Below, piece by piece: positions 1-7,562 of a stretch of 8,051 nt of DNA. Position 1 is the stretch's first letter; each line of letters starts with the position of its first letter. Source of the DNA: an uncultured Solirubrobacteraceae bacterium (GTDB lineage: Bacteria > Actinomycetota > Thermoleophilia > Solirubrobacterales > Solirubrobacteraceae); assembly GCA_955652215.1 (NCBI GenBank), contig CATPAX010000181.1, positions 1 through 8,051 on the forward strand. Direction: 5' to 3'. The notes under the pieces were generated by a model, which saw nothing but the letters and a program-made list of their open reading frames with translations, was not told the origin of the DNA and ran no database searches. A program made the translations under genes and the position numbers.

Positions 1-82
1 CCATCTCCATCGCCCGGGTGATCTTCTGGATGTTCTTGACCGCGCCGATGCGGTTACGAACGTCGCGCTGGGAAGTGGCCAT
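1..82 (-). CDS. atpG: ATP synthase F1 subunit gamma, N-terminal fragment (runs off the window)
   Basis: Central rotor-shaft subunit of F1Fo ATP synthase. It couples rotation of the membrane c-ring to conformational change in the alpha3beta3 head. Only the first 27 codons lie in the window. They read M-A-T-S-Q-R-D-V-R-N-R-I-G-A-V-K-N, then I-Q-K-I-T-R-A-M-E-M. This is the strongly conserved gamma N-terminal helix, with the VKNIQKIT.AMEM signature. The ATG at 82-80 starts 24 nt after the atpA stop (TAG) in the same frame. There is no other ATG or GTG between that stop and this ATG, so the start is well fixed. No good Shine-Dalgarno sequence is visible in the gap, so translation may depend on coupling to atpA. 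The gene order is the usual one for F-type operons. The product assignment is firm despite the short length; atpD and atpC are expected beyond position 1 but are not seen. Confidence 0.95.
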   Translation of the reverse strand, partial: MATSQRDVRNRIGAVKNIQKITRAMEM

Positions 83-106
83 GGCGGGTGTCGGCTGATG
101 CGCGGC

Positions 107-1804
<1,698 letters not shown>

Positions 1805-1825
1805 GAGGTCTCCTTGGCGTGCGGG

Positions 1826-2359
1826 TCAGCTCGCCCGCGCGACTTGCTTGCGAAGTTGATTCAGACGGCTGCGGATAGAGGAATCGAGGATCGCGTTGCC
1901 GACCCTCAGCACGAGACCGCCGAGGATGTCCGGATCGACGCGACTCGAGAGCTCGATCTTCCGGCCGGCCTGCTTGCCCACCCGCTCGCCGATCTCCGCA
2001 ATCGTGGCGTCGTCCAGCGTCACGGCGCTCGTGACCTCCACCGGGAGCAGCCGGTTCTCCTGCTTCCAGAGCTCCTCGTAGCGGGTGCCGATGCGGAAGA
2101 TGGCCGGCATGCGGTGGCGCTCCACGAGCGCCTGCAGGAAGTTCATGAAGATCGGCTCGGCGCCCGTGACCGCGCGCTTCAGCCCTTGCTCCTTCTCCTC
2201 GGTGGAAAAGTTGGGGGAGAAGCAGAAGATCGCGAACTGCCGGTTCGAGTTGAGCGCCTCGACGAACTGTGCAAGCTGCTCGCGAATCTCGTCGAGCAGG
2301 CCGAGCTCCTTCGCCGCCTCGAAGAGCGCGCGCGCATAGACACGGGCGATCTCTTCCAT
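1826..2359 (-). CDS. atpH: ATP synthase F1 subunit delta
   Basis: Peripheral-stalk subunit (OSCP family) that ties the top of the alpha3beta3 head to the b subunits. The 177-aa length is normal for a stand-alone delta. The N-terminal helical domain opens with Y-A-R-A-L-F-E-A-A at residues 8-16. The C-terminal part carries the family signature G-G-L-V-L-R-V-G-N-A-I-L-D-S-S-I-R followed by a Leu-rich end. The ATG at 2359 has an AGGAG Shine-Dalgarno at 2367-2371 with a 7-nt spacer. It sits 26 nt after atpF and 21 nt before atpA in the operon. Mycobacteria instead carry a b-delta fusion at this place; here b and delta are separate genes, which argues against a close mycobacterial relative. The assignment is secure. 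Confidence 0.97.
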   Translation of the reverse strand: MEEIARVYARALFEAAKELGLLDEIREQLAQFVEALNSNRQFAIFCFSPNFSTEEKEQGLKRAVTGAEPIFMNFLQALVERHRMPAIFRIGTRYEELWKQENRLLPVEVTSAVTLDDATIAEIGERVGKQAGRKIELSSRVDPDILGGLVLRVGNAILDSSIRSRLNQLRKQVARAS

Positions 2360-2385
2360 CAGCGGGCTCCTGAACGGGGGATCAC

Positions 2386-2943
2386 TTAGCGCTCGGACCC
2401 TGGGCTGAGCGTGCTGAAGTCGAGCTCGCTGAGCGCCTCCTCCACGAGCCGCCGCTGATCCTCTTCGGTGAGCACCTTGCGGGTCACTTTCTCGGTCGCC
2501 ATCACGGTGAGGTCGGCGACCTCGCCCCGGATCTCGTCGATCGCGCGCCGCGTCTCAGCCTCGATGTCGCGACGCGTGCGCTCCATCATCTCCTCGCGCC
2601 GCTTCTCGGCCTCCTCGCGAGCCTCGTGCTCGCGGGTGTCAGCCGCCTTGCGGGCACGATCGACGATCTCGTCGGCCTGGGAGCGAGCCTGCTTGAGGCG
2701 CTCGCGATAGTCGGCGAGAAGCTTGTCGGCTTCCTGGCGCGTGCGCTCGGCCGCGTCGATCGACTCCTCGATCATCTTCTGGCGCCGGTCGAGCGCCTCC
2801 GAGATCCGCGGGAAAGCGAACTTCCAGAGAAACACCATCGAGAGCCCGAACAGGATCAGCGTCCAGATCATCAGCCCGACGTTCGGGGTGATCAGGAAGC
2901 TCCCGCCGGAGGATGCAGGAGTGATGATGCCGATCGCGGCCAT
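2386..2943 (-). CDS. atpF: ATP synthase Fo subunit b
   Basis: Membrane-anchored peripheral stalk subunit linking subunit a in the membrane to delta on top of F1. The 185-aa product has a short N-terminal tail, one membrane segment at about residues 22-42 (G-L-M-I-W-T-L-I-L-F-G-L), the F-P-R-I-S-E-A-L-D-R-R-Q transition typical of b, then a long charged Glu/Arg/Lys/Ala coiled coil to about residue 155. The ATG at 2943-2941 shares one base with the atpE stop (TGATG), so translation is probably coupled. The reading frame is open further upstream to 3021, but that part lies over atpE and encodes no membrane segment, so I reject the longer start. There is no strong Shine-Dalgarno. Only one b gene is visible, so a homodimeric b stalk is the simplest expectation. 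Confidence 0.96.
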   Translation of the reverse strand: MAAIGIITPASSGGSFLITPNVGLMIWTLILFGLSMVFLWKFAFPRISEALDRRQKMIEESIDAAERTRQEADKLLADYRERLKQARSQADEIVDRARKAADTREHEAREEAEKRREEMMERTRRDIEAETRRAIDEIRGEVADLTVMATEKVTRKVLTEEDQRRLVEEALSELDFSTLSPGSER

Positions 2944-3200
2944 CACTTGAGTACGTAGGACAGGAGGCCCGCGACCAGGCCGTAGAAGAAGACGGCCTCG
3001 GTCAGCGCGAAGCCCAGCCACTGGATTTGGGTGATCTCATCTCGCATCTCCGGCTGCCGGGTCACCGACTCGATGACCTTGCCGAAGATGATCCCGATGC
3101 CCACACCGGCTCCGAGTGCGCCGAGGCCACCGCCGATGCCAATTCCGAGCCCCGCGCCGACCCCTGACGAAGCCGCGAACGTGAGGATGTGTGTAAGCAC
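2943..3200 (-). CDS. atpE: ATP synthase Fo subunit c, proton-type, glycine-rich helix 1
   Basis: Proteolipid that forms the rotor ring carrying protons across the membrane. It has 85 residues in two membrane helices. Helix 1 (about 13-38) is glycine-rich, the polar loop holds R48-Q49-P50, and helix 2 holds the essential carboxylate E68 in G-F-A-L-T-E-A-V-F-F-Y. The Na+-type ligands are missing: no Gln opposite in helix 1 and Ala rather than Ser after E68, so proton coupling is expected. I chose the GTG at 3200 because an AAAGGAG lies 7 nt upstream. A TTG two codons earlier is too close to that site. The frame stays open far upstream, but over atpB. The gene follows atpB by 20 nt and overlaps the atpF start by one base. 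Glycines occupy every second position from 13 to 25 plus 24, 27, 30, 32, 34 and 36, more than the usual motif. Confidence 0.96.
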   Translation of the reverse strand: MLTHILTFAASSGVGAGLGIGIGGGLGALGAGVGIGIIFGKVIESVTRQPEMRDEITQIQWLGFALTEAVFFYGLVAGLLSYVLK

Positions 3201-3207
3201 TGCCAAG

Positions 3208-3214
3208 CTCCTTT
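3208..3214 (-). promoter_or_regulatory. Ribosome binding site deciding the atpE start
   Basis: AAAGGAG on the minus strand, 7 nt before the GTG at 3200-3198. It lies in the 20-nt gap between atpB and atpE. It favours GTG over the TTG at 3206-3204, which would leave only one base of spacing. It is one of the stronger Shine-Dalgarno sequences in this operon, in keeping with the high copy number of c per enzyme; that link is inference. Confidence 0.8.
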
Positions 3215-3220
3215 GTTCAA

Positions 3221-4111
3221 TTAGTGATGGGAGACAGCGCCGCCGATATAAATGGCGGAGAGGGTCGCGAAGATGAACGCCTGCAGGGTCGCGACCAGCC
3301 CCAGCTCGAAGACGTAGATCGCAAATCCGAGTGGGAGCGCGATCCAGCCGAGCGCCGTGAGCCCGAGGATCACCGCGAGGCCGCCGGTCATGAACACGAT
3401 GATCAGGTGGCCGGCGAGGATGTTCGCGAACAGCCGGATCGTCAGCGACAGCAGCCGCATGAAGGTCGAGATGATCTCGAGCGGAAGGATCAGTACCAGC
3501 ATCGGTCCCTTGACCCCACCGGGGACAAGGCTCTTGATGTAGCCGAACGGACCGTGGGCCCTCACGCCCACCACGTTGAACGAGATGAACACGACCAGGG
3601 CGAGCACGAGCGGGACCGAGATGTTGGCCGTCGCGGCATACAGGGCGAAGGACGGTATATGCGCCCCGAAGACCGTGAATTCCTCCTGAGAGTTCGTCGG
3701 CAGCGGGAGGTACCCGATCAGATTGCAGTACCAGATGAACAGGAACAGGGTGCCGATGAATGGAAACCACCTCGCGGCCATCGAGTCGGGCATGTTCGTG
3801 CCGGTGATGTTGTCGCGCATCAGCGAGAACATCACTTCCACGGCGGTCTGAACGCGGTTGGGGCGATCATGCATGCGACGCGCGATATACATCAGCGTGC
3901 CGATGGTGGCGATGGCTGCCAAAACCAGGTAAAGGACAGCTCGGTTGACGCTGAGCAGGCCGAGGCTCACCCAGTTGACGAGCTTGAACTCATTCTGAAT
4001 CTGGAAGCTGCTGTTGCGATGCGAGGCGAATCCGAAGATCACGACCAGCAAGACGATCCCGGCCAGGTAGAAGCCGCCGATCCAGAGCAGAACCTTCCGG
4101 GTGGTACTCAT
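3221..4111 (-). CDS. atpB: ATP synthase Fo subunit a
   Basis: Stator membrane subunit that forms the two proton half-channels against the c-ring. The product is 296 aa with about six hydrophobic segments. The key stretch S-L-T-I-R-L-F-A-N-I-L-A-G-H at about 222-235 contains the essential stator arginine, R226 (equivalent to E. coli R210). The last helix carries E-L-G-L-V-A-T-L-Q-A-F-I-F-A-T-L, with Q277 matching the conserved Gln of the family. W-F-P-F-I-G-T-L-F-L-F-I at 115-126 is also typical. The ATG at 4111 overlaps the upstream atpI-like stop as ATGA, and a GAGG lies 5 nt upstream, so coupling is likely. The N-terminal region (8-75) has two hydrophobic stretches flanking a polar loop. 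The assignment is secure. Confidence 0.97.
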   Translation of the reverse strand: MSTTRKVLLWIGGFYLAGIVLLVVIFGFASHRNSSFQIQNEFKLVNWVSLGLLSVNRAVLYLVLAAIATIGTLMYIARRMHDRPNRVQTAVEVMFSLMRDNITGTNMPDSMAARWFPFIGTLFLFIWYCNLIGYLPLPTNSQEEFTVFGAHIPSFALYAATANISVPLVLALVVFISFNVVGVRAHGPFGYIKSLVPGGVKGPMLVLILPLEIISTFMRLLSLTIRLFANILAGHLIIVFMTGGLAVILGLTALGWIALPLGFAIYVFELGLVATLQAFIFATLSAIYIGGAVSHH

Positions 4112-4494
4112 CGAGCCCTCGGGCGGTCGGCGAACGACACTGCAAGCTGCACCGTGAAGGCGAACACGATCACGGCCAGCGCAGCTAGTCCGTCGCCCTG
4201 AGTGCCCTGCTTACGGGCGTAGACGATCGCCAAGGCAAGCAGGAACAGGCGGCCCATTAGATACGCCATCCGCAGGCCGACCTGCCGGGCGGGTTGCGCC
4301 GAGGCGCTTGCGAGCCGGTCCACGCCGACGCCGACGGCCCGCAGCAGGAGCCACGCCCCCGCGCCGACGCCGTAGCCGAGCGCGGGCACCCCGATCAGCA
4401 ACATCACCGGTGTCGCAACCACCAGCACCACGGCATCGAAGTACCTGAGGATCGCCACGGGCGCCTCAGATGCCGGACGAGCGGTCAGTGACAT
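4108..4494 (-). CDS. Small four-helix membrane protein at the AtpI position
   Basis: First gene of the ATP synthase operon. The product is 128 aa with four likely membrane segments at about residues 18-36, 38-56, 74-93 and 100-121. The N-terminus is polar and the C-terminus Arg-rich (A-D-R-P-R-A-R). Length, topology and place directly before atpB match AtpI (ATP synthase protein I), a non-essential factor linked in other bacteria to c-ring assembly or ion supply. No diagnostic sequence motif is clear to me, so the call rests mainly on position and topology. The ATG at 4494 has AAGGGG 5 nt upstream (4500-4505). Its TGA overlaps the atpB start by 4 nt. It could instead be an unrelated small membrane protein. 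Confidence 0.7.
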   Translation of the reverse strand: MSLTARPASEAPVAILRYFDAVVLVVATPVMLLIGVPALGYGVGAGAWLLLRAVGVGVDRLASASAQPARQVGLRMAYLMGRLFLLALAIVYARKQGTQGDGLAALAVIVFAFTVQLAVSFADRPRAR

Positions 4495-4534
4495 GTAGAC
4501 CCCTTGGGCTGACAGGGACGGCGAAATCGTTCAG

Positions 4535-4554
4535 CAGCGACGCCGATATCGCTG
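4535..4554 (-). promoter_or_regulatory. Weak inverted repeat in the ATP synthase operon leader
   Basis: Arms CAGCGA (4535-4540) and TCGCTG (4549-4554) with an 8-nt loop, ending 41 nt before the atpI-like start. The loop and right arm include the palindrome CGATATCG. It could fold as a short hairpin in the leader or serve as a protein site. A 6-bp repeat arises readily by chance, so this is only a candidate. Confidence 0.2.
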
Positions 4555-4858
4555 TGCTTGGCACACACCCCACCTCTACCCACCGCGGGGCCTGCAGACT
4601 CGGACCCGGCGAGGCGCGGACCCCCGCCGCTCGTGACCAGCGATAGGCCGGCGAAGGTGGACGACGCTTCGTCATGTTGTCGATGCAAGCGGTTCAAACG
4701 GATAGAGGATCGAGCGCTCCGACCCGCACGAAACCACGTTGCGGCCGTGATCGGGGGATCGCCAAGGGGGCCTGCCGCCCGCGCCGCAAGCTTTCAGCGG
4801 GGACGCGATTCAAGGGTAGCGTGTACAGACACAAACGACGCACAAAGTTCTTCGAGGC

Positions 4859-4870
4859 CCGAGCGCTCGG
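4859..4870. promoter_or_regulatory. Perfect 12-nt palindrome upstream of the GH26-like gene
   Basis: CCGAGCGCTCGG is a perfect palindrome ending 19 nt before the ATG at 4890. Its core GAGCGCTC also occurs at 4712-4719 in the same intergenic region. Two copies of a palindromic core upstream of one gene could mark an operator. GC-rich DNA makes such palindromes fairly common, so the call is tentative. Confidence 0.25.
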
Positions 4871-4889
4871 CGCAGTTGTGCAGCTGCCA

Positions 4890-5969
4890 ATGTGTCGATT
4901 AGCGCTCCAGAAAGCGGCGCATTCAGCCGATTGGAAGAGCGTGGAGGCCCGCAGGACGCGAGCGAGCGCGCGATGGCGGCCGGCGCTGCTCATCGGAGCG
5001 CTGAGCTCGATCGTTCTGGCGCTCAGTACGGCGAGCGCGTCGGCCAGCTCATTCCTACCGCCAAAAGGGCAGGTCTTCCAGGGAGTAGCCGGACAGCCCA
5101 TCTCCACCTATGAGCAGCTGGTTGGCAAGCATCCCGCCGTGTACCAGATCTTCTCCGCGTGGGGCGAGTACCTGCCTGGGATCTTCCAGGACGCCCAGAA
5201 CGCCCACGCGCGGCTGATGATCATGATCAGCACCGAGTCCGGCACTCAGGAGATGATCACCCCGCTGCAGATCGCCCAGGGCAGCGGGGACGCCTGGCTG
5301 ATCGCGATGAATCACGCGATGTATGACAGCGGCCTTGTCAGCTACGTCCGGCTGATGGCCGAGATGGACGCCTACTGGAACGCCTTCAGCGCGTACAACG
5401 CCGATGGCTCATATCGCGGCAGGGCTCATTCTCCCGGCTCCTACCGGAATGCCTGGCGACGCGTGACGCTGATTTTGCGCGGAGGCAAGCTCGCGGCGAT
5501 CGATGCGCAGCTGCACCAGCTGAGACTGCCGCCGCTACGGACCAGCAGCGACCTGCCCCGGCCCAAGGTGGCGATGCTGTGGGTCCCGCAGACCTCAGGC
5601 GCTCCTAACGTCCCCGGGAATCAGCCCAGCAACTACTGGCCGGGAAGACAGTGGGTCAACTGGGTCGGCACGGACTTCTACGGGAAGTTCCCGAACTTCG
5701 GAGGGCTCAGCTCTTTCTATGCCGCCTACCGGGGGTTCCCGTTCGTCTTCGGCGAGTGGGCCCTGTGGGGCTCAGACGATCCGGGCTTTGTCAGCCAGCT
5801 GTTCGGATGGATCGGCTCGCACCCCCGGACGCGGATGCTGATCTACAACCAGGGCGTCAACCCCGTTGGCCCCTTGCGGCTATCGCTGTATCCCCGCGCC
5901 GCAAGCGAGCTCCGCCGGCTTCTGGCGAATCCCCGGTTTCCGGCCTTCGCTCCGGAATTCGGCGGCTAG
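4890..5969 (+). CDS. Secreted GH26-like glycoside hydrolase (beta-mannanase type)
   Basis: Probable extracellular polysaccharide-degrading enzyme with a retaining (beta/alpha)8 barrel. From the ATG at 4890 it has 359 aa. A signal peptide is clear: Arg-rich stretch to residue 30, hydrophobic core about 31-46, then an Ala/Ser-rich cleavage zone near 48-53. V-R-L-M-A-E-M-D-A-Y-W at 153-163 matches the GH26 acid/base segment, with E158 as acid/base. Y-W-P-G-R-Q-W-V-N-W-V-G-T-D-F-Y at 249-264 and F-V-F-G-E-W-A-L-W-G at 285-294 follow, with E289 as nucleophile. GH26 usually has His before the acid/base; here it is Ala. The start is uncertain: GTG at 4941 would give a tidier 342-aa protein with a short signal n-region, and the frame is open back to 4674. 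No start has a good Shine-Dalgarno. Substrate is unknown; mannan is typical of the family. The 3' end overlaps the convergent MFS gene by 113 nt. Confidence 0.82.
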   Translation: MCRLALQKAAHSADWKSVEARRTRASARWRPALLIGALSSIVLALSTASASASSFLPPKGQVFQGVAGQPISTYEQLVGKHPAVYQIFSAWGEYLPGIFQDAQNAHARLMIMISTESGTQEMITPLQIAQGSGDAWLIAMNHAMYDSGLVSYVRLMAEMDAYWNAFSAYNADGSYRGRAHSPGSYRNAWRRVTLILRGGKLAAIDAQLHQLRLPPLRTSSDLPRPKVAMLWVPQTSGAPNVPGNQPSNYWPGRQWVNWVGTDFYGKFPNFGGLSSFYAAYRGFPFVFGEWALWGSDDPGFVSQLFGWIGSHPRTRMLIYNQGVNPVGPLRLSLYPRAASELRRLLANPRFPAFAPEFGG

Positions 5970-7119
5970 TTTGCCGCGGTAGCGCGATCGCCGCGCCAAG
6001 GGTCAGTAGCGGGAGCACGGCGATCGTCTCGAACACCGCACGCAGGCCATGAGCGTCGGCGAGCAGACCGAGCAGCGGCGCGCCGATGCCGCCGAGCCCG
6101 ATCGACAGGCCGATCGTCACTCCTGAGGCGACGCCGAGCCGTCCTGGCAGGTACTCCTGGCCCATCACGATCGTGACCGCGAAGGTCGCGATCGTCGCGG
6201 CGCCGGCCAGGCCAGCGAATACGAGCCCAAGCGCGGGCCCGGAGAGCAAGAAGCCGATCAGCAACGGCGGCAGCGCCAGCATCGAGCCGATCAGCACGGT
6301 CCGGCGGCCAAAGCGATCGGCGAGCCTGCCCCCGACCAGCGTTCCGGTCGCGCCTCCGAGCAGCATCACCGACAGCGCTGTATTCCCGAGCGCGCTGCCG
6401 GCGTGAAGCACCCGCACGTAGTACAGGGGGATGAACGTGACCATTCCGAAGTACACGAACGATCGGAGCGCGATCACGGTGGCGAGCAGTGAAAACGCTC
6501 TCCAGGCGGCCGGCTGATCGGGGCGCTGAACGCGTCCGGCGACGATGTCGGTGCGAAACCCGCGCAGCCGCGGAAGCTCTCGGGCCAGCAGCAGGGCGGC
6601 AGCCCAGGTCGGGATCAAGATGAACACCGTTCCGGGCAACCCGAAAGCGAGGACCAGCGGCGTCATCAGGATCGGCCCCACGGCATAGCCGAGGTTGCCT
6701 CCAACGCTGAACAGGCTCATCCCGCTCGCGCGCCGGGCACCCGAGACGTAATTGGCAAAGCGCGAGCCCTCTGGATGGAAGGCGGCGACACCGATGCCGC
6801 TCAGCACCACGGCCGCGAAGATCAGCGGGTAGCTCGGCATCACCCCCACGAGCGCGATCCCAAGCCCTCCAAGTGCCGGGCCGAGCGGCATCAGCCACGG
6901 CAACGACAGCCTGTCTGAGAGATGCCCGAACAGCGGCTGGATCACCGAGGAGGCGATCGTCGCCGCAAGTATCAGCGCTGCAGCCGCCGCGTAGTTGATG
7001 TGGTCCCGCGCGATCAGGAACGGGAGCAAGGCTGGAACCGACCCTTGCGAGACGTCCGTGAACAGGTGCCCCAGCGACAGCGCGGCCATCGCCCGGCGAT
7101 CGACGCCGGACGCAGTCAC
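5857..7119 (-). CDS. MFS transporter, Fsr-like (fosmidomycin-resistance family)
   Basis: Inner-membrane drug/proton antiporter of the major facilitator superfamily, 420 aa and about 12 membrane segments. Similarity to the Fsr group shows in G-H-L-F-T-D near the start, Q-P-L-F-G-H-L-S-D-R at 61-70, A-F-H-P-E-G-S-R at 113-120 and S-V-G-G-N-L-G-Y-A-V-G-P at 138-149. A second MFS loop motif, G-G-R-L-A-D-R-F-G-R-R-T, is at 263-274. The GTG at 7119 overlaps the MerR stop (GTGA), so translation is probably coupled; a later ATG at 7089 is possible. The last 38 residues (383-420), after the final helix, are Arg/Gly/Pro-rich and encoded opposite the hydrolase gene, with more A/T-ending codons than expected. 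That tail may be a late 3' extension. The real substrate cannot be read from sequence; fosmidomycin is only the family's namesake. Confidence 0.92.
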   Translation of the reverse strand: MTASGVDRRAMAALSLGHLFTDVSQGSVPALLPFLIARDHINYAAAAALILAATIASSVIQPLFGHLSDRLSLPWLMPLGPALGGLGIALVGVMPSYPLIFAAVVLSGIGVAAFHPEGSRFANYVSGARRASGMSLFSVGGNLGYAVGPILMTPLVLAFGLPGTVFILIPTWAAALLLARELPRLRGFRTDIVAGRVQRPDQPAAWRAFSLLATVIALRSFVYFGMVTFIPLYYVRVLHAGSALGNTALSVMLLGGATGTLVGGRLADRFGRRTVLIGSMLALPPLLIGFLLSGPALGLVFAGLAGAATIATFAVTIVMGQEYLPGRLGVASGVTIGLSIGLGGIGAPLLGLLADAHGLRAVFETIAVLPLLTLGAAIALPRQTSRRIPERRPETGDSPEAGGARLRRGDTAIAARGQRG

Positions 7120-7562
7120 GGCTGATCCAGCTCGGAGAGACGGTCGTGGATCAGTGCTCGCCGCTGCACGAGTTCTCGCTCCAGCTGCTCGAGCTCGCGG
7201 TGCCGGGCCTGCACCAGCGCCAACTGGGTGCCGATGTACACCAGCGCCTGGTCGAGGATCCTTCGCCGCTCCGCCGGGTCGTCGGTCTCGGCGTACTCGC
7301 GCCTGAGCTCGGCCCGGGCGCTCTCGGCGTCGAGCAGCCCCGAGAGCTGCTCCAGCGAGAGCCCCAGCAGATCGCGCAAGCGGAGAATCTCGCGCACGCG
7401 CTCGACATCAGCCTCGGTAAAACAGCGGTGCTTGCCCTGGGCACGCGCCGAGGACCCGGGTAGTAGGCCGATCTCCTCGTAGTAGCGGATCGTCCGCGGG
7501 GTGGTCCCGGTCAGCTCCGCGACCTCGCCGATACGCAGCGACTTGCCTGCCACCGCGCTCAT
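7116..7562 (-). CDS. MerR-family transcriptional regulator
   Basis: DNA-binding activator or repressor of 148 aa. The N-terminal winged helix-turn-helix is clear: L-R-I-G-E-V-A-E-L-T-G at 9-19, then P-R-T-I-R-Y-Y-E-E-I-G-L-L-P at 22-35, and the wing H-R-C-F-T-E-A-D-V-E-R-V at 45-56. Residues about 98-145 form a charged dimerisation coiled coil. The effector part is short, and the only Cys is C47 within the wing, so a thiol-metal sensor of the classic MerR/CueR type is unlikely. The ATG at 7562 overlaps the stop of the upstream DHA2 transporter (ATGA), and its own TGA overlaps the next MFS start. Being sandwiched between two efflux genes suggests it controls them in response to a transported compound. 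The operon promoter, where a MerR-type operator would be expected, is beyond the window. Confidence 0.93.
   Translation of the reverse strand: MSAVAGKSLRIGEVAELTGTTPRTIRYYEEIGLLPGSSARAQGKHRCFTEADVERVREILRLRDLLGLSLEQLSGLLDAESARAELRREYAETDDPAERRRILDQALVYIGTQLALVQARHRELEQLERELVQRRALIHDRLSELDQP

Larger units (their letters stand above)
4495..4889. other. Divergent intergenic region between the atp operon and the GH26-like gene
   Basis: About 395 nt that should contain the minus-strand promoter of the ATP synthase operon and the plus-strand promoter of the hydrolase gene. I looked for -10/-35 pairs on both strands and found none convincing. Visible structures are a 6-bp inverted repeat in the atp leader (4535-4554) and a 12-nt perfect palindrome next to the hydrolase gene (4859-4870). 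Small ORFs on either strand lack ribosome sites and recognisable products. The plus-strand frame of the hydrolase stays open back to an ATG at 4674, but the encoded Arg/Cys/Lys-rich stretch does not look like a domain or signal peptide. No tRNA, small RNA or terminator is recognised. Confidence 0.6.

Noticed and set aside
2386..3021. Longer 211-aa start for subunit b
   Set aside because: The extra 26 residues overlap atpE and are Arg/Pro-rich; the ATG at 2943 coupled to the atpE stop fits the family.
2943..3770. 275-aa reading with a long N-terminal extension on subunit c
   Set aside because: The first 190 residues are an out-of-frame reading of atpB. A GTG with a good Shine-Dalgarno gives the normal 85-aa c subunit.
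3224..4201. 325-aa plus-strand ORF antisense to atpB
   Set aside because: Asp/Glu/Arg/His-rich composition typical of the complement of a hydrophobic membrane gene; atpB is certain.
4485..4697. Small 70-aa minus-strand ORF upstream of the atpI-like gene
   Set aside because: No ribosome binding site, no recognisable composition, overlaps the atpI-like start out of frame; probably chance.
4821..4832. GTGT/ACAC mini inverted repeat upstream of the hydrolase
   Set aside because: Only 4-bp arms; expected often by chance and too weak for a terminator or operator.
5966..6898. 310-aa minus-strand ORF within the Fsr-like transporter
   Set aside because: Shifted frame of the transporter, Arg/Ala-rich, no membrane segments or motifs.
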